In this document: positions 50,501 through 58,769 of the stretch, piece by piece
Layout of the letters: each line of letters starts with the position of its first letter
Position numbering within the stretch: the first letter of the stretch is position 1
Source: an uncultured Acidimicrobiia bacterium
GTDB lineage: Bacteria > Actinomycetota > Acidimicrobiia > Spongiisociales > Spongiisociaceae
Reading direction: 5' to 3'
DNA: 64,000 bases
Assembly (NCBI GenBank): GCA_958295745.1
Contig: OY282370.1
Span: forward strand, 1,834,548-1,898,547
The notes under the pieces: model-generated
What the model was told of the DNA's origin: nothing
The model's database searches: none
The model's input: only the letters and a program-made list of their open reading frames with translations
Made by a program: the position numbers and the translations under genes

Positions 50501-50595
50501 ACCCTGGCGTGTTCACCATCTATCGCGATGACCCACCCGATAGTGGATGGATCAGCCCGGTATCTTACTCTCATATTGGGGCCTAGATCAATCAT
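47512..50595 (-). CDS. SNF2/RapA-like helicase of a putative defence pair
   Basis: A superfamily 2 ATPase of 1027 residues. A small N-terminal barrel (1-50) leads into the SNF2 core: Walker A DEVGTGKT (110-117), ICPKSLMGKW, DEAH at 219-222, LTATPLQTS. The second lobe has AIIFSTFRGTLHYLV, LASEVAGEGLDFE and QRIGRCDRIGQ. A long C-terminal part (about 640-1027) is helical and charged. The ATG at 50595 overlaps the stop of the upstream sacsin-type gene as ATGATTGA, so translation is coupled; an upstream ATG at 50637 would need a 50-base overlap. It probably remodels or translocates on nucleic acid for its partner. Confidence 0.88.
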   Translation of the reverse strand: MIDLGPNMRVRYRADPSTIGWVIAIDGEHARVFIDGSDKLVPLAELEPVPGITEMSPRDLRNYLTWRRLEHPLTDQLFSYKASRTDLYYHQFLPVKKILESPDHRLLIADEVGTGKTIEAGLIWAELESRSKNGLENVWVICPKSLMGKWQDEMHRRFDLRLEPMASGDLRQALVSLERDGVLPPRFAKSIVNLELIRTEEHLTRLSESSISWDLVIFDEAHHLRNPDTLSHSLAVFVCQHSKAAAFLTATPLQTSLMDIVHLMSALGVDVAADPGLLEEQLYWDMRLNDWVRVVRHRPPGWKQEADRLLNKLEVGGGRDRPGWSGFRQLAAGSDLTDRRQRTVVIDSARDLQVLSPHMTRTFRSDVDENRPTREAITNVVQFTPEEDAFYREIYQICLERALREGNPPGFVTQMPERRTASCVPAVASEILQYAAEDEEDDYSARFARGEIDTLTPLARAALGSEDKKLKALHELLAHVFGDLRADRAIIFSTFRGTLHYLVRELRASGYSLELMYGLTPARDEDCRRGEKSRERIAAEFRRGEFQILLASEVAGEGLDFEHCHVVVNYDLPWNPMRVEQRIGRCDRIGQASNKIYVGNLASVGTIESRILDRLYTRLNIFERALGDMEVILGERITSFRRDVFTRDLTPRQQEIRLDQIGQVIENQRLQRESISESGVISTQGRQLIESDQQEIKEAEARFLSPEELAEFVYASIERRLPGCMKRTAATGEFKVLRNDDLHGALQGLLQAYPATHYARTEIVRFRNRVSQSRSISVSFVEGGEGVDFAHIRHPLVLLARHLAGSPISDTPWCRSVAPPEMTDQTTMLVWAVGSLEGYTKRVELLCAAVDCTTGRADPISVERAQELMKALSSPETGHTETSIDVETLKTRAEQTLLDQFKSITDTFVAREKILIEKANRAVKSHAERQVIRNERQLAKEDLNSKLRTLYSGWNRRLAEETRSNLAEIEQRSGLRSSLEILGMAVIYPKTALSTADDNVRPRPGIISGEGSWAERVDEHLEGFGES

Positions 50596-53500
50596 TGAGT
50601 AGTTTTTCTGTCTTGAGCAGACGGCAAAGATATTCACGGTGTGGTCTACTGAATAGGATCGTTTCGATTATTTGCTCTGGCTTGGGTTCCCAGTTGAGAT
50701 ACAGGTTCGAAAACCTGATAGCGACCCGGGTAAGTGTGTCATCGTTGATTGAATCTGTAGAAGGACAAAGTATATCCTGCAGTTGGTCTACTAAATTATC
50801 TTTATCGATTGTTTGTTGGGTATCAGGGTGCAATAGGTCCCATTGGCCGTAACTGATCAGAGTGTAATGCCATCCACAAAGGCTCAGCCGATTACCAAAG
50901 TGATTCGTAAGTGAATGTTCCGCAGGTTTGACGATATGGGAAGCGAATATGTGTAGGTTGCCTTTTCTGGTCAGGAAGGACGAACCACATATTTGACACC
51001 GCTTTCCATAATCCTCCTTTAGCATAGTCTCAAATTTTTCAGCTCGTTCTTCAGCCTCTGGGCCAGGTGTAGATGATACTACATTCTGGATTTTAGGACT
51101 TCCTACCTTTCCTGAGCTAGCCGACGAGATAGTGTCTTGAACAGCTGATTCAACAGTCTTGGGTCCTCCTGAAGATATAGCAACGGGTTCGTCAGGGCCA
51201 GGGACTGGATCAATTGTCATTGCTTCGGCAAGTTGTTCTACAAACCGGGAATCATCACTAGGTACCTTATGAGCCAGTTCGGTATCATCTCTCTCTTGCT
51301 TAGTAGGCAAAAAATCACCAGGTGTTTTACCTTGTTTTTCCAACTCTGCTATTACACTAAGCCATTTAGGGTCAATGTCAGCTTCTTGCAACGCTTGGTC
51401 TAATTGAGGCAATTTAAATTTGATAATAGAAAGTAAGACGGGATCCTTTTCCCAGCCGAGATCATCAAAAAAGATATCGCTAGGAGGCTTTAAATTTAGA
51501 TCATCATATATATCAGGTATCCAAGCATAGGTACGTAATTGTTCTATAAAAGCAGCTTCGTCTGTTTCTCGGTAGTGGTCTTTATGACGAGTCCAGGTAT
51601 ATGTTGCTATAAATATGCTTGGATATTCTTCCTTTATGCTTATAAGCTCTTCCCATAGGAGCTTAGAAACCCGCTTACGCTGTTCAATATCAAGAGAAGA
51701 TATCCGTTCTAGTACATATTGTAATTCTCGAAGATCCCAATCAGTGAATCGCTCATTTGTTCCTGGTGTTTGTCTTTTGTTTTTTAATCTTTGCTTCTTT
51801 TCCTTCGACATGATTACTTTAATCGGATTTAAATGTTTCATAGCTCCGCATTTTTTAAGTAGGATGCGCATTTCTAGTAACTTGGTGTAGTTTTCATCTA
51901 TAAAACGGACATTATTTCTGCCAGCAAGTAATTCGTTAAGTCGTTTTGTTCGAAAATATAATTCGCATGGTTTCGATAAAAAAACTCTATTGTTATTATC
52001 TAAAGATAGAACAAATTCGGTTTGTTTCAGTTCGTATAATAACCGGTTTTTTTGTGCTTGACTATCAGTCTCATAGGCACGAGTTATTCGTGTTAGATCT
52101 CTTTCGTATTCAGTTATATCAATATCCTCAAAGTATTTGTTCCGATATTTTGGTAAAACATAACGAATAACATCATCTACAAGATCCGGTTCTCTTAGCC
52201 CTAGGTATTTAAGGAATCCAATGGTGTTACTATTACAGATATTAGGGTGAACAGTAGGAAAACCTGTTTTCGTTTTACTTGGTAGGTATACTTCTTCATG
52301 GGGTGTTACATGGTTTCCATTTTTAAGCCTGATAATAGGCAAAGATTTGAACAGATAACTCAATCCCTTACGGTCATTAATAAATTTATAAAAGTTAACT
52401 ATCCATTCTTCAGGTTGGTCTTCTAAGAATTTTTGATTGAGTTGCCTTAACAGTACTTCTGGAGTTATCTGCCGAACCTTCAATTCACGTAGGAGGTAAT
52501 CATATAAATCTCGCGTACGATTTCGTGTAATATTGCTATCAAGCCAGGCCAGCCTTTTATCCGTATTATAGATTACGGAAAGCTGCTCTATCGATAGCAA
52601 TTCATGTATCTCCTTAGATCTGCCCAACAGTGCCTCGTTAGCAGATACGTATTGACCTTCCTGAGTAGGTAGTAGTGGTTCAGATTTTAATAGTTCTTTT
52701 ACAAAGTTAAATAGAAAATCGAACCTGCCACCTATTTGTTGGAATGGTAGACAATTTAGTACATCAGTACCTAATTTGCCTACATCTCGCATCCAACAAA
52801 GGGCATCGCGAAGTAACAAGGCGGTTTCTCTTACTAGATGTTTATTCCATGGATTGTCTGGTATTGATTCCCGGCTCAATGTAGTTTGATAAGGTCCCTG
52901 TACAGTAAATTTCAGTCCAGTATCTTCTACTGTGGGAAAATAGGCTACCAAATTGGATCGATTCAACGGTACCATACCAGTATTAGAATTCAACAAGAAA
53001 GCAATTTCGACATAACCTGCTCCCTCGTTACTATTAGACACCGGGTGGGAGAAAATCAACCAATCCTCGTTTTGTTGAATCTCTTCATTGATCTGCTCAA
53101 TAAGCGTAATATGACGAGTAGTATCGTTGATAGATTCTGATTTTCTGCGATAGAAACCAGATATGTAATCCTCCCCGGACATATAATCCTCAATAATATA
53201 TTGGATCTCGTCAATTTCTCGCAGGAAAAGAAGCTTACGAGCTTCAAGATTTTCTAATCCATCAGCTATTTTTTCATAGCTTTTGCGTTCTTTGCCGGAT
53301 ATGAAAGGAAGTAAAAAAACGGTCTCATCAAGGTTTCGATTAATGGGTGATACTTCCTTGGGGTATATAGCCTTATTTATGATAAAGTCGACAGCATAAT
53401 CTCCTGACCCAGAATGTATGGCTGGGTGTTCTGTATATCTGTAGACTGATTTGAAACCCATGCCAAAACGGCCAATATTGGTCAGTTCATCTTTTGTGGA

Positions 53501-53779
53501 CACACCTATGCTACAGATTGCTCGAACATCTCTTTCATTAAATGGAACACCAAAATGGCTAATACGAAGTTGATTCTTGGATAAATAAAACTTAATTGTT
53601 CTACGATTCCATTGTCGTCCTCTTCGCCTGATTGAATCTTCAGCATTTTGTAATAATTCAAATATGAAATGTGTATTATCAGAGTATATAGTTTGAGAAA
53701 CAAACTTCAATAAGCGATCAAAAGATTCATCCTTCTTCTTTTCGCTTTCCTCATTTATTTGTTGTAAATTAATAGACAT
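50588..53779 (-). CDS. Sacsin/Hsp90-like ATPase with C-terminal HNH-like domain
   Basis: A 1063-residue protein. The N-terminus is a GHKL ATPase of the sacsin type: FELLQNAEDS (E41, N45, D48), FGVPFNERDVRAICSIGVST and IGRFGMGFKSVY (102-113). The middle (about 200-900) is long and unassigned, with a Ser/Pro-rich linker near 850-910. The C-terminus has CQIC (C928, C931), ASHIVKP (H948) and GNRLSLCGWH (N963, C968, H971), which reads as an HNH endonuclease with a zinc knuckle. The gene is strikingly AT-rich against its GC-rich neighbours, with many ATA, TTA and AAA codons, a sign of transfer. It is coupled to the helicase gene. A defence role is inferred, not shown. Confidence 0.85.
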   Translation of the reverse strand: MSINLQQINEESEKKKDESFDRLLKFVSQTIYSDNTHFIFELLQNAEDSIRRRGRQWNRRTIKFYLSKNQLRISHFGVPFNERDVRAICSIGVSTKDELTNIGRFGMGFKSVYRYTEHPAIHSGSGDYAVDFIINKAIYPKEVSPINRNLDETVFLLPFISGKERKSYEKIADGLENLEARKLLFLREIDEIQYIIEDYMSGEDYISGFYRRKSESINDTTRHITLIEQINEEIQQNEDWLIFSHPVSNSNEGAGYVEIAFLLNSNTGMVPLNRSNLVAYFPTVEDTGLKFTVQGPYQTTLSRESIPDNPWNKHLVRETALLLRDALCWMRDVGKLGTDVLNCLPFQQIGGRFDFLFNFVKELLKSEPLLPTQEGQYVSANEALLGRSKEIHELLSIEQLSVIYNTDKRLAWLDSNITRNRTRDLYDYLLRELKVRQITPEVLLRQLNQKFLEDQPEEWIVNFYKFINDRKGLSYLFKSLPIIRLKNGNHVTPHEEVYLPSKTKTGFPTVHPNICNSNTIGFLKYLGLREPDLVDDVIRYVLPKYRNKYFEDIDITEYERDLTRITRAYETDSQAQKNRLLYELKQTEFVLSLDNNNRVFLSKPCELYFRTKRLNELLAGRNNVRFIDENYTKLLEMRILLKKCGAMKHLNPIKVIMSKEKKQRLKNKRQTPGTNERFTDWDLRELQYVLERISSLDIEQRKRVSKLLWEELISIKEEYPSIFIATYTWTRHKDHYRETDEAAFIEQLRTYAWIPDIYDDLNLKPPSDIFFDDLGWEKDPVLLSIIKFKLPQLDQALQEADIDPKWLSVIAELEKQGKTPGDFLPTKQERDDTELAHKVPSDDSRFVEQLAEAMTIDPVPGPDEPVAISSGGPKTVESAVQDTISSASSGKVGSPKIQNVVSSTPGPEAEERAEKFETMLKEDYGKRCQICGSSFLTRKGNLHIFASHIVKPAEHSLTNHFGNRLSLCGWHYTLISYGQWDLLHPDTQQTIDKDNLVDQLQDILCPSTDSINDDTLTRVAIRFSNLYLNWEPKPEQIIETILFSRPHREYLCRLLKTEKLLND

Positions 53780-53875
53780 TGTTTCCGTTCTTTCTGTTGT
53801 TTAGATGATCCAAAACCGAAGAACTTGGAATCAAATTGGTCACCGCCGGGATTCTCTTCTATGCTATGAATCGTG

Positions 53876-54316
53876 ATGAGTGAGCAGATACATCTTAGCC
53901 GGGGGAGGCCCAGGGTGGTGTTGCCGGTGCCTGACTCGGATCTGACGGCGTGGATCGAGGGGGCTTCGAGCCTGGAGCGGCTGGCGGAGGTGGCGGAGGA
54001 GCATCCGTATTCTATGGATGTATGGGCGGCCTTGGGCGGTCGGTACGAGGCGGAGGCGGAATCGACGACGGCTGTCGTTGTGGCGTATGCGTGTTACCGC
54101 ATCGGGTATCACCGGGGGTTGGACGCTCTCAGGAAGAACGGTTGGCGGGGCGCCGAGCTGGTGCGGTGGGCGGATGAACCCAATCGGGGATTCCTGCGGT
54201 GCCTGGCCGGACTCCAACGGCTGGCCGGACAGATCGGCGAGCACGAGGAAGAAGCCCGGTGCGCCGACTTCCTGCTTCAGCTCGACCCGGACTGGCCTCC
54301 GGCGGAGTTGCCCTGA
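53876..54316 (+). CDS. DUF3151 family protein
   Basis: A 146-residue cytosolic protein of a family known to me from actinobacteria. Seen: RVVLPVPDSDLTAWIEGA at the N-terminus, HPYSMDVWAALG, CYRIGYHRGLDALRKNGWRG and EPNRGFLRCLAGLQRLAG. The helical, TPR-like pattern suggests a binding protein. Its function is undescribed as far as I know. ATG at 53876 was chosen; GTG at 53873 is adjacent. It is divergent from the AT-rich sacsin gene and marks the return to ordinary chromosomal composition. Confidence 0.85.
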   Translation: MSEQIHLSRGRPRVVLPVPDSDLTAWIEGASSLERLAEVAEEHPYSMDVWAALGGRYEAEAESTTAVVVAYACYRIGYHRGLDALRKNGWRGAELVRWADEPNRGFLRCLAGLQRLAGQIGEHEEEARCADFLLQLDPDWPPAELP

Positions 54317-54372
54317 GCCCGGGTCCTAGACATCCTCCTGGGCGTCGAACCTGAACCCAAGCCGCATCGGCG

Positions 54373-55137
54373 TCAGGCCCAGATCAGGGCGGCCGCTCCG
54401 GACGCCAGGCAGTAGAAGGCGAACGGCCAGAGGCCGCGGCGGAGCAGCACCTTGATCAGCAGGGAAATGGCCCAGTACCCGGAGACGGCCGCCACCGCGG
54501 TACCGACGATCAGCTCCGGGCTGAACGCCCCGGCTTCCGCCACCGACAGGGCTTCCCGAGCCCCGGCGCCCGCGATCACGGGGACGGCCATCAGGAACCC
54601 GAAGCGGGCCGCCTGATCTTCGGACAGGCCGCGCATCATCCCGGCGGTGATCACCATCCCCGAACGGGAGATCCCCGGCAGTAGGGCCAAGGCTTGGGCT
54701 AGGCCGATCACCACCGCATCCTCGATGCCCGTTTCCTCGGCGCGCCGGGGGCGTCCGGCGAAGAACCTCGACGACAGGAGAACTACGCCCGTGACTATCA
54801 ACGCCGCCCCTACCGCGCCGGTCGATTCCTGGAAACGCTCCACCGCCTCCGCCAGGAAAACCCCGGCAGCTACGGCGGGGACGGTGGCTGCGGCCAATAT
54901 CAGGGCTGTCCTGCGGGCGGCCGGATCGCGCCGTAGACCCCGAATCAGCCAGGCTGCGTCGAGGCGGTAGTAGGCGAGGACCGCGATCAGAGTTCCCAGG
55001 TGGAGCACCGCCGAGGCGGCCAGATCGGGGGGATCGAGGCCGAACAGGTCCGGGACGAGGCGCAGGTGCCCGCTCGACGAGACAGGCAGGAACTCGGTCA
55101 GTCCCTGTACCAGACCCCATACGATCGCTTCCAGCAT
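54373..55137 (-). CDS. uppP: Undecaprenyl-diphosphatase
   Basis: Recycles the lipid carrier for peptidoglycan and other envelope polymers by dephosphorylating undecaprenyl diphosphate. The 254 residues are mostly membrane helices. The N-terminal signature GLTEFLPVSSSGHL and the second motif LLPGISRSGMVITAGMMRGL hold the catalytic Glu, Ser and Arg residues. Overexpression of this family gives bacitracin resistance. It is convergent with DUF3151. Confidence 0.95.
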   Translation of the reverse strand: MLEAIVWGLVQGLTEFLPVSSSGHLRLVPDLFGLDPPDLAASAVLHLGTLIAVLAYYRLDAAWLIRGLRRDPAARRTALILAAATVPAVAAGVFLAEAVERFQESTGAVGAALIVTGVVLLSSRFFAGRPRRAEETGIEDAVVIGLAQALALLPGISRSGMVITAGMMRGLSEDQAARFGFLMAVPVIAGAGAREALSVAEAGAFSPELIVGTAVAAVSGYWAISLLIKVLLRRGLWPFAFYCLASGAAALIWA

Positions 55138-55161
55138 TCCGCCAAAGCTAACCGGCCCATC

Positions 55162-55716
55162 TCAGCCGTGGGCTTGCACCAGCACAGAAACCCGTTCCTC
55201 GGCGATGGCCACCGCGGCGGTGGCGGCCCGGTCCGGCGGGAGGGCCACCGCGCCGATCAGCTCGTCGCCCTGATATTCGGCGGGCCGCACCCCCGTCACC
55301 AGTCCGCCGATCGGTGGGATGGGGCGGTGGCCGGGCGAGGGGAGGATCACCAGCTGCACCTGTGTGCCGGCTGCGGCCTCCGCCGGAACCGCCACGTCCA
55401 CCAGCCACCATCCGGGCGGAACCATGGCCGGAACATCCGTGGTGTCTCCTGTGACCAACGGCTGTCCGGCGGTGAGGCGGCGGTCGGCGTAGCCGATCCC
55501 TTGCATGGGTTCCAGGACGCCTTGGGCGACAGGACGCCACTCCAGGGCGTCCTCCACCGGCTCTCCGCGCACGAGGTCACGGGTGAGGAAGGGGTGGGGC
55601 ACCGTGTCCGTAGGCCGGATCTCCAGCCATAGGCTCACGATCACCAGCAACCCGATGATTGTCCATCTAAGATAAGGTGGGCGAGCGATCCATAACATTA
55701 CTTGAATGTATCGCAT
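55162..55716 (-). CDS. Membrane-anchored protein with a SAF/CpaB-like region
   Basis: A protein of about 184 residues. One N-terminal membrane helix (WTIIGLLVIVSLWLEI) is followed by an extracytoplasmic part whose segment LEPMQGIGYADRRLTAGQPL looks like a SAF domain (the AFP-like, CpaB and flagellar FlgA group). The end, AVALPPDRAATAAVAIAEER, also fits a CpaB-like barrel. Pilus assembly is a possibility, but no pilus genes are near. ATG at 55716 or 55698; the frame further upstream is not credible. Confidence 0.7.
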   Translation of the reverse strand: MRYIQVMLWIARPPYLRWTIIGLLVIVSLWLEIRPTDTVPHPFLTRDLVRGEPVEDALEWRPVAQGVLEPMQGIGYADRRLTAGQPLVTGDTTDVPAMVPPGWWLVDVAVPAEAAAGTQVQLVILPSPGHRPIPPIGGLVTGVRPAEYQGDELIGAVALPPDRAATAAVAIAEERVSVLVQAHG

Positions 55717-55903
55717 CCGGCGGGCGGAGGGAAGGGGTTTGGTTGCCGAACCGCCGGGGTTTTTTCGCGGGCTGTGTGCTGGTTCTCTACCTCGTGGGCG
55801 GAGCTTCCGGCACCCTCCTAGAGTAAGTCGGCGCGGACGATCCGCACGCCGAGCGGTCGGCCGTCTGAGCCGACCGTGGATCGGCTCGGGAAGGAGAGCA
55901 AGG

Positions 55904-56923
55904 ATGGGACTGTTCATAGGAGCGGCGGTGTTACTGCTGGTCGCCGCCGGGTTGTGGGGGGTGCGGTTTACCGTCCGCACCCACGGCAAGTTCAACGCCC
56001 TCGGATCGAATCAGGAGGCCCCGCCCTGGGCTTTCACCCTGGCCGCGTCGTTGCCGACCGTAGCCGGCGCGCTGATGCTGGTGTTCTCGGCGGTGTTCAC
56101 CGTTCCCAACAACCACGCCGGGGTAGAGGTGCTGTTCGGCAGGATCACCGCCGCCCATTCCGAGGGCATACACCTCAAGAACCCGCTGAGCTCGGTGTAC
56201 AACATCCCCGGACTGCAGCAGGAATCCACCTACTCGGCCTCCGCCGGGGAAGGGGAGGTGAGAGGCAACGATGCGCTGGAGGCCGTAACCGCCGACCAGG
56301 CCCGTGTAGACATCGACGCCACCATCCTGTGGTCGCTCGACCTGTCGGAGGCGCAATACATATTCCGCGAGTACCGCACCCTGGATCAGGTGAGGGCCCG
56401 GTTGCTGCGCCCCACCGCCCGCGACAACGTACGCGACTGCGTAGCCCGGCACATTTTCCAGGATGCCCGCACCAGCGGACGTCAGGTCATCGCCGACTGC
56501 AGCCGGGACGCCATCAACACGGAAACCGCCGACCGCGGGCTGGTCGTCCATTCGGTGCAGATCCGGGGGATGGCGGCCCAGTCGACCGAGTTCCAGGCCG
56601 GCATCGACCGCAAACTGGTGGCCGACCAGGCCGCCCAGGAAGCCCTTTACAGGCAGCAGCAGGCGCAGGTGGACGCCGAGACGGCGCGCATCACCGCCGA
56701 GGGTGAGGCCAGGGCCGCCATCGAGCGGGCCAAGGGAGAAGCGGAAGCCAACCAGCGGGTGGAGGAATCCTTGACCCCGCAGCTGGTGGAGTACCGCAAA
56801 TACGAGTTCCTGTCCAAAGCAGGCAACACGGTATGGGTGATAGAAGGACAATCCCCGCCGATCCCGGTATTGCCGGTCACGTCCGGTCTGGCGGATGGAG
56901 AGGAGACCTCCGACCAGCAATGA
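55904..56923 (+). CDS. SPFH/prohibitin-family membrane protein
   Basis: 339 residues. Two N-terminal membrane helices (about 3-20 and 45-65) are followed by a Band 7/SPFH domain (VPNNHAGVEVLFGRITAAHS, GIHLKNPLSSVYNIPGLQQE, VRARLLRPTARDNVRD). A coiled-coil region is rich in Ala/Glu (AARITAEGEARAAIERAKGE-like), and a Pro-rich end completes it. Such proteins oligomerise into membrane scaffolds and often bind FtsH-type proteases. ATG 55904 follows AAGGAG; earlier codons in the open frame are not family-like. No protease partner is adjacent. Confidence 0.88.
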   Translation: MGLFIGAAVLLLVAAGLWGVRFTVRTHGKFNALGSNQEAPPWAFTLAASLPTVAGALMLVFSAVFTVPNNHAGVEVLFGRITAAHSEGIHLKNPLSSVYNIPGLQQESTYSASAGEGEVRGNDALEAVTADQARVDIDATILWSLDLSEAQYIFREYRTLDQVRARLLRPTARDNVRDCVARHIFQDARTSGRQVIADCSRDAINTETADRGLVVHSVQIRGMAAQSTEFQAGIDRKLVADQAAQEALYRQQQAQVDAETARITAEGEARAAIERAKGEAEANQRVEESLTPQLVEYRKYEFLSKAGNTVWVIEGQSPPIPVLPVTSGLADGEETSDQQ

Positions 56924-57022
56924 CCGTCGGGCCTCCCATCAGGCCCGATCGTTCATGAGGTTCTATTGCTGCCCCGATCTGGCGGCCCCGACCCGGCGGC
57001 CCGGTCGTGAACGATCAGGCGA

Positions 57023-57613
57023 TCAGGGCCGGCCCAGCAGGTCGAGCCGGAAGCGCTGCTCGGCGGCTATGACGGCGCCCGGCATGTCCATCGAATACCA
57101 GGAACGTCCGTCCTCGCCCCACGAAGACCAGACCTCGCGCTCGATGCGCGTCCAGGGAACCGAGCGCAGCATCTGCTGTATCGACCCGCCGGTCCTCACC
57201 TGGCGGGTTGCCTCATCCAGACAGGTGGACGCATAGGCGGCGCATGTGACCTGGGGTTTCTCGTCGACGCATACCACGGTCTCGTCCCCGGCGGCCAGCT
57301 CGGCCAGCCTGGTGAGGGTATCCGCCCGGACCAGCGGTTGGTCGACCGCCGTCACCACCAACGGACGATGGAAGGCGGCGAGGGCGGTGTACAACCCGCT
57401 CAAGGGGCCGCCCACCCCGGATCGGAGGTCGGGGATGGCGTCCAGACCGGCCAGACCCTTGCGACGGCCCACCATGACCACCGTATCGAATATGTCCATG
57501 GCGTCGGCCACCCATTCGGCCATCGACCGGCCCGCCACCTCGAACCTTGCTTTGTCGGCGCCCATGCGGCTGGACGAACCACCGGCCAGAACTATCCCTA
57601 TCACCTCTCGCAC
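57023..57613 (-). CDS. mobA: Molybdenum cofactor guanylyltransferase
   Basis: Transfers GMP to molybdopterin to form the guanine dinucleotide cofactor. The 196 residues show the nucleotidyltransferase signature VLAGGSSSRMGADKA at the N-terminus, then AIPDLRSGVGGPLSGLYTAL and VTAVDQPLV. It belongs with moeA and moaC at 59593-61303 as local molybdenum-cofactor genes, although it is on the opposite strand. The short N-terminal domain form and the motif make it distinct from the sugar nucleotidyltransferases nearby. Confidence 0.9.
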   Translation of the reverse strand: MREVIGIVLAGGSSSRMGADKARFEVAGRSMAEWVADAMDIFDTVVMVGRRKGLAGLDAIPDLRSGVGGPLSGLYTALAAFHRPLVVTAVDQPLVRADTLTRLAELAAGDETVVCVDEKPQVTCAAYASTCLDEATRQVRTGGSIQQMLRSVPWTRIEREVWSSWGEDGRSWYSMDMPGAVIAAEQRFRLDLLGRP

Positions 57614-57681
57614 CGCGCCTCCTCGAATCGAGACTTACAGCAAAGGCCGCCCGGCGGCGGGCCTCACGGCGGGGCGCCGGT

Positions 57682-57996
57682 CTAGGAGTCCTGTTTGGCC
57701 CCCGACTTGGCCGCCACCTTGTCGGCGGACGAGCGCTTGGAGGAGTCGGGGGACTTGCCGCCCTTGGAGTCCTTGGAATCTTTGGAGTCCTTGTCCGAGG
57801 AGGTCTTGGAGCGCGGCCGGCGCGAGTCGGTGACGTAGAATCCGGCGCCCTTGAACACCACCCCGGCGGGGAACAGAACCTTGCGCAGGGAGGCTTCCCG
57901 GCATTCGGGGCAGGTGTGGAGCGGCTCGGCCTTGAAGCTCTGGAAGATCTCGAAGCGGTGTCCACAGTCTCGGCACTCGTATACATAGGTAGGCAT
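57682..57996 (-). CDS. FmdB-type zinc-ribbon regulatory protein
   Basis: 104 residues from MPTYVYECRDCGHRFEIFQS, the typical start of this family. Four cysteines (CRDC and CPEC) form a zinc ribbon. The C-terminal half is a highly charged tail with repeated KDS units (SDKDSKDSKDSKGG), encoded by a short in-frame tandem repeat at about 57765-57800 that may vary in length. The open frame upstream to 58056 is not used. Members of this family are annotated as putative regulators, but the mechanism is unclear. Confidence 0.88.
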   Translation of the reverse strand: MPTYVYECRDCGHRFEIFQSFKAEPLHTCPECREASLRKVLFPAGVVFKGAGFYVTDSRRPRSKTSSDKDSKDSKDSKGGKSPDSSKRSSADKVAAKSGAKQDS

Positions 57997-58099
57997 GGGC
58001 AGGCCTTCTGTCGGGGGCGGCGGGCGGCCGGAGGGGTCTATGGCAACCCGGAGCAAAGATCATACCAGCCTCGGATAGACTCCGCCCGGTGAGCGGCAT

Positions 58100-58699
58100 A
58101 TGAACGTCAGCGCCATAGGAATCTCCGGAATCTCCGCCCTCTGCTTGGTTGCTTACCTGTCGGGGAGCGTCAACGCCGCACTGGCGGCGGCCCGGGCGCG
58201 CGGGGTGGACATCCGTTCGGAGGGCAGCGGCAATCCGGGCGCTTCCAACGTACTGCGGGTGCTGGGGCGGGGTCCGGCGGCGGTTGTCTACATCGTCGAC
58301 CTTCTCAAAGGTTTTCTCCCGGCTCTGATCGGCGCGGCGGTTTGGAGCCCGGCGGTGGGCGCCCTGGCCGGGCTGTGTGCGGTCGTCGGTCATTGCTATC
58401 CCGTCTTTCACCGGTTCCGGGGCGGTAAAGGGGTGGCGGCGGCGGGCGGGGCGGTGTTGGCTTTGGCGCCTTTGGCGATGATCGCCATGGCGGCGGTGTA
58501 CGCGATCGTTCTGAAGCTCACCAGGATCTCGGCGGCGGGCTCGCTGGCCGCGGCGGCGGCGGCGGCGCCGGCCTTGCTGCTGGCCGGGGTCGATACCTGG
58601 GCCGTGGTGTGGTGCGGGGTCATGATGGTGCTGATCGTCTTCAGGCACCGCTCGAACCTGGTGCGGATCCGGGCAGGAACCGAGCACAAGCTGCTCTGA
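58100..58699 (+). CDS. plsY: Glycerol-3-phosphate acyltransferase PlsY
   Basis: Uses acyl-phosphate to acylate glycerol 3-phosphate, the first step of phospholipid synthesis. It is a 199-residue protein with about five membrane helices. Signatures: AYLSGSVNAALAAARARGVD, EGSGNPGASNVLRVLG, HCYPVFHRFRGGKGVA and the end FRHRSNLVRIRAGTEHKL. It is divergent from the FmdB-type gene across about 100 bases. Confidence 0.94.
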   Translation: MNVSAIGISGISALCLVAYLSGSVNAALAAARARGVDIRSEGSGNPGASNVLRVLGRGPAAVVYIVDLLKGFLPALIGAAVWSPAVGALAGLCAVVGHCYPVFHRFRGGKGVAAAGGAVLALAPLAMIAMAAVYAIVLKLTRISAAGSLAAAAAAAPALLLAGVDTWAVVWCGVMMVLIVFRHRSNLVRIRAGTEHKLL

Positions 58700-58769
58700 T
58701 GAGGGTGCGTTCTGCCAGAGTTCTCCCGATGAATCCGGTGAACCCGGTGAACCCGATGGAGGGATCCCG

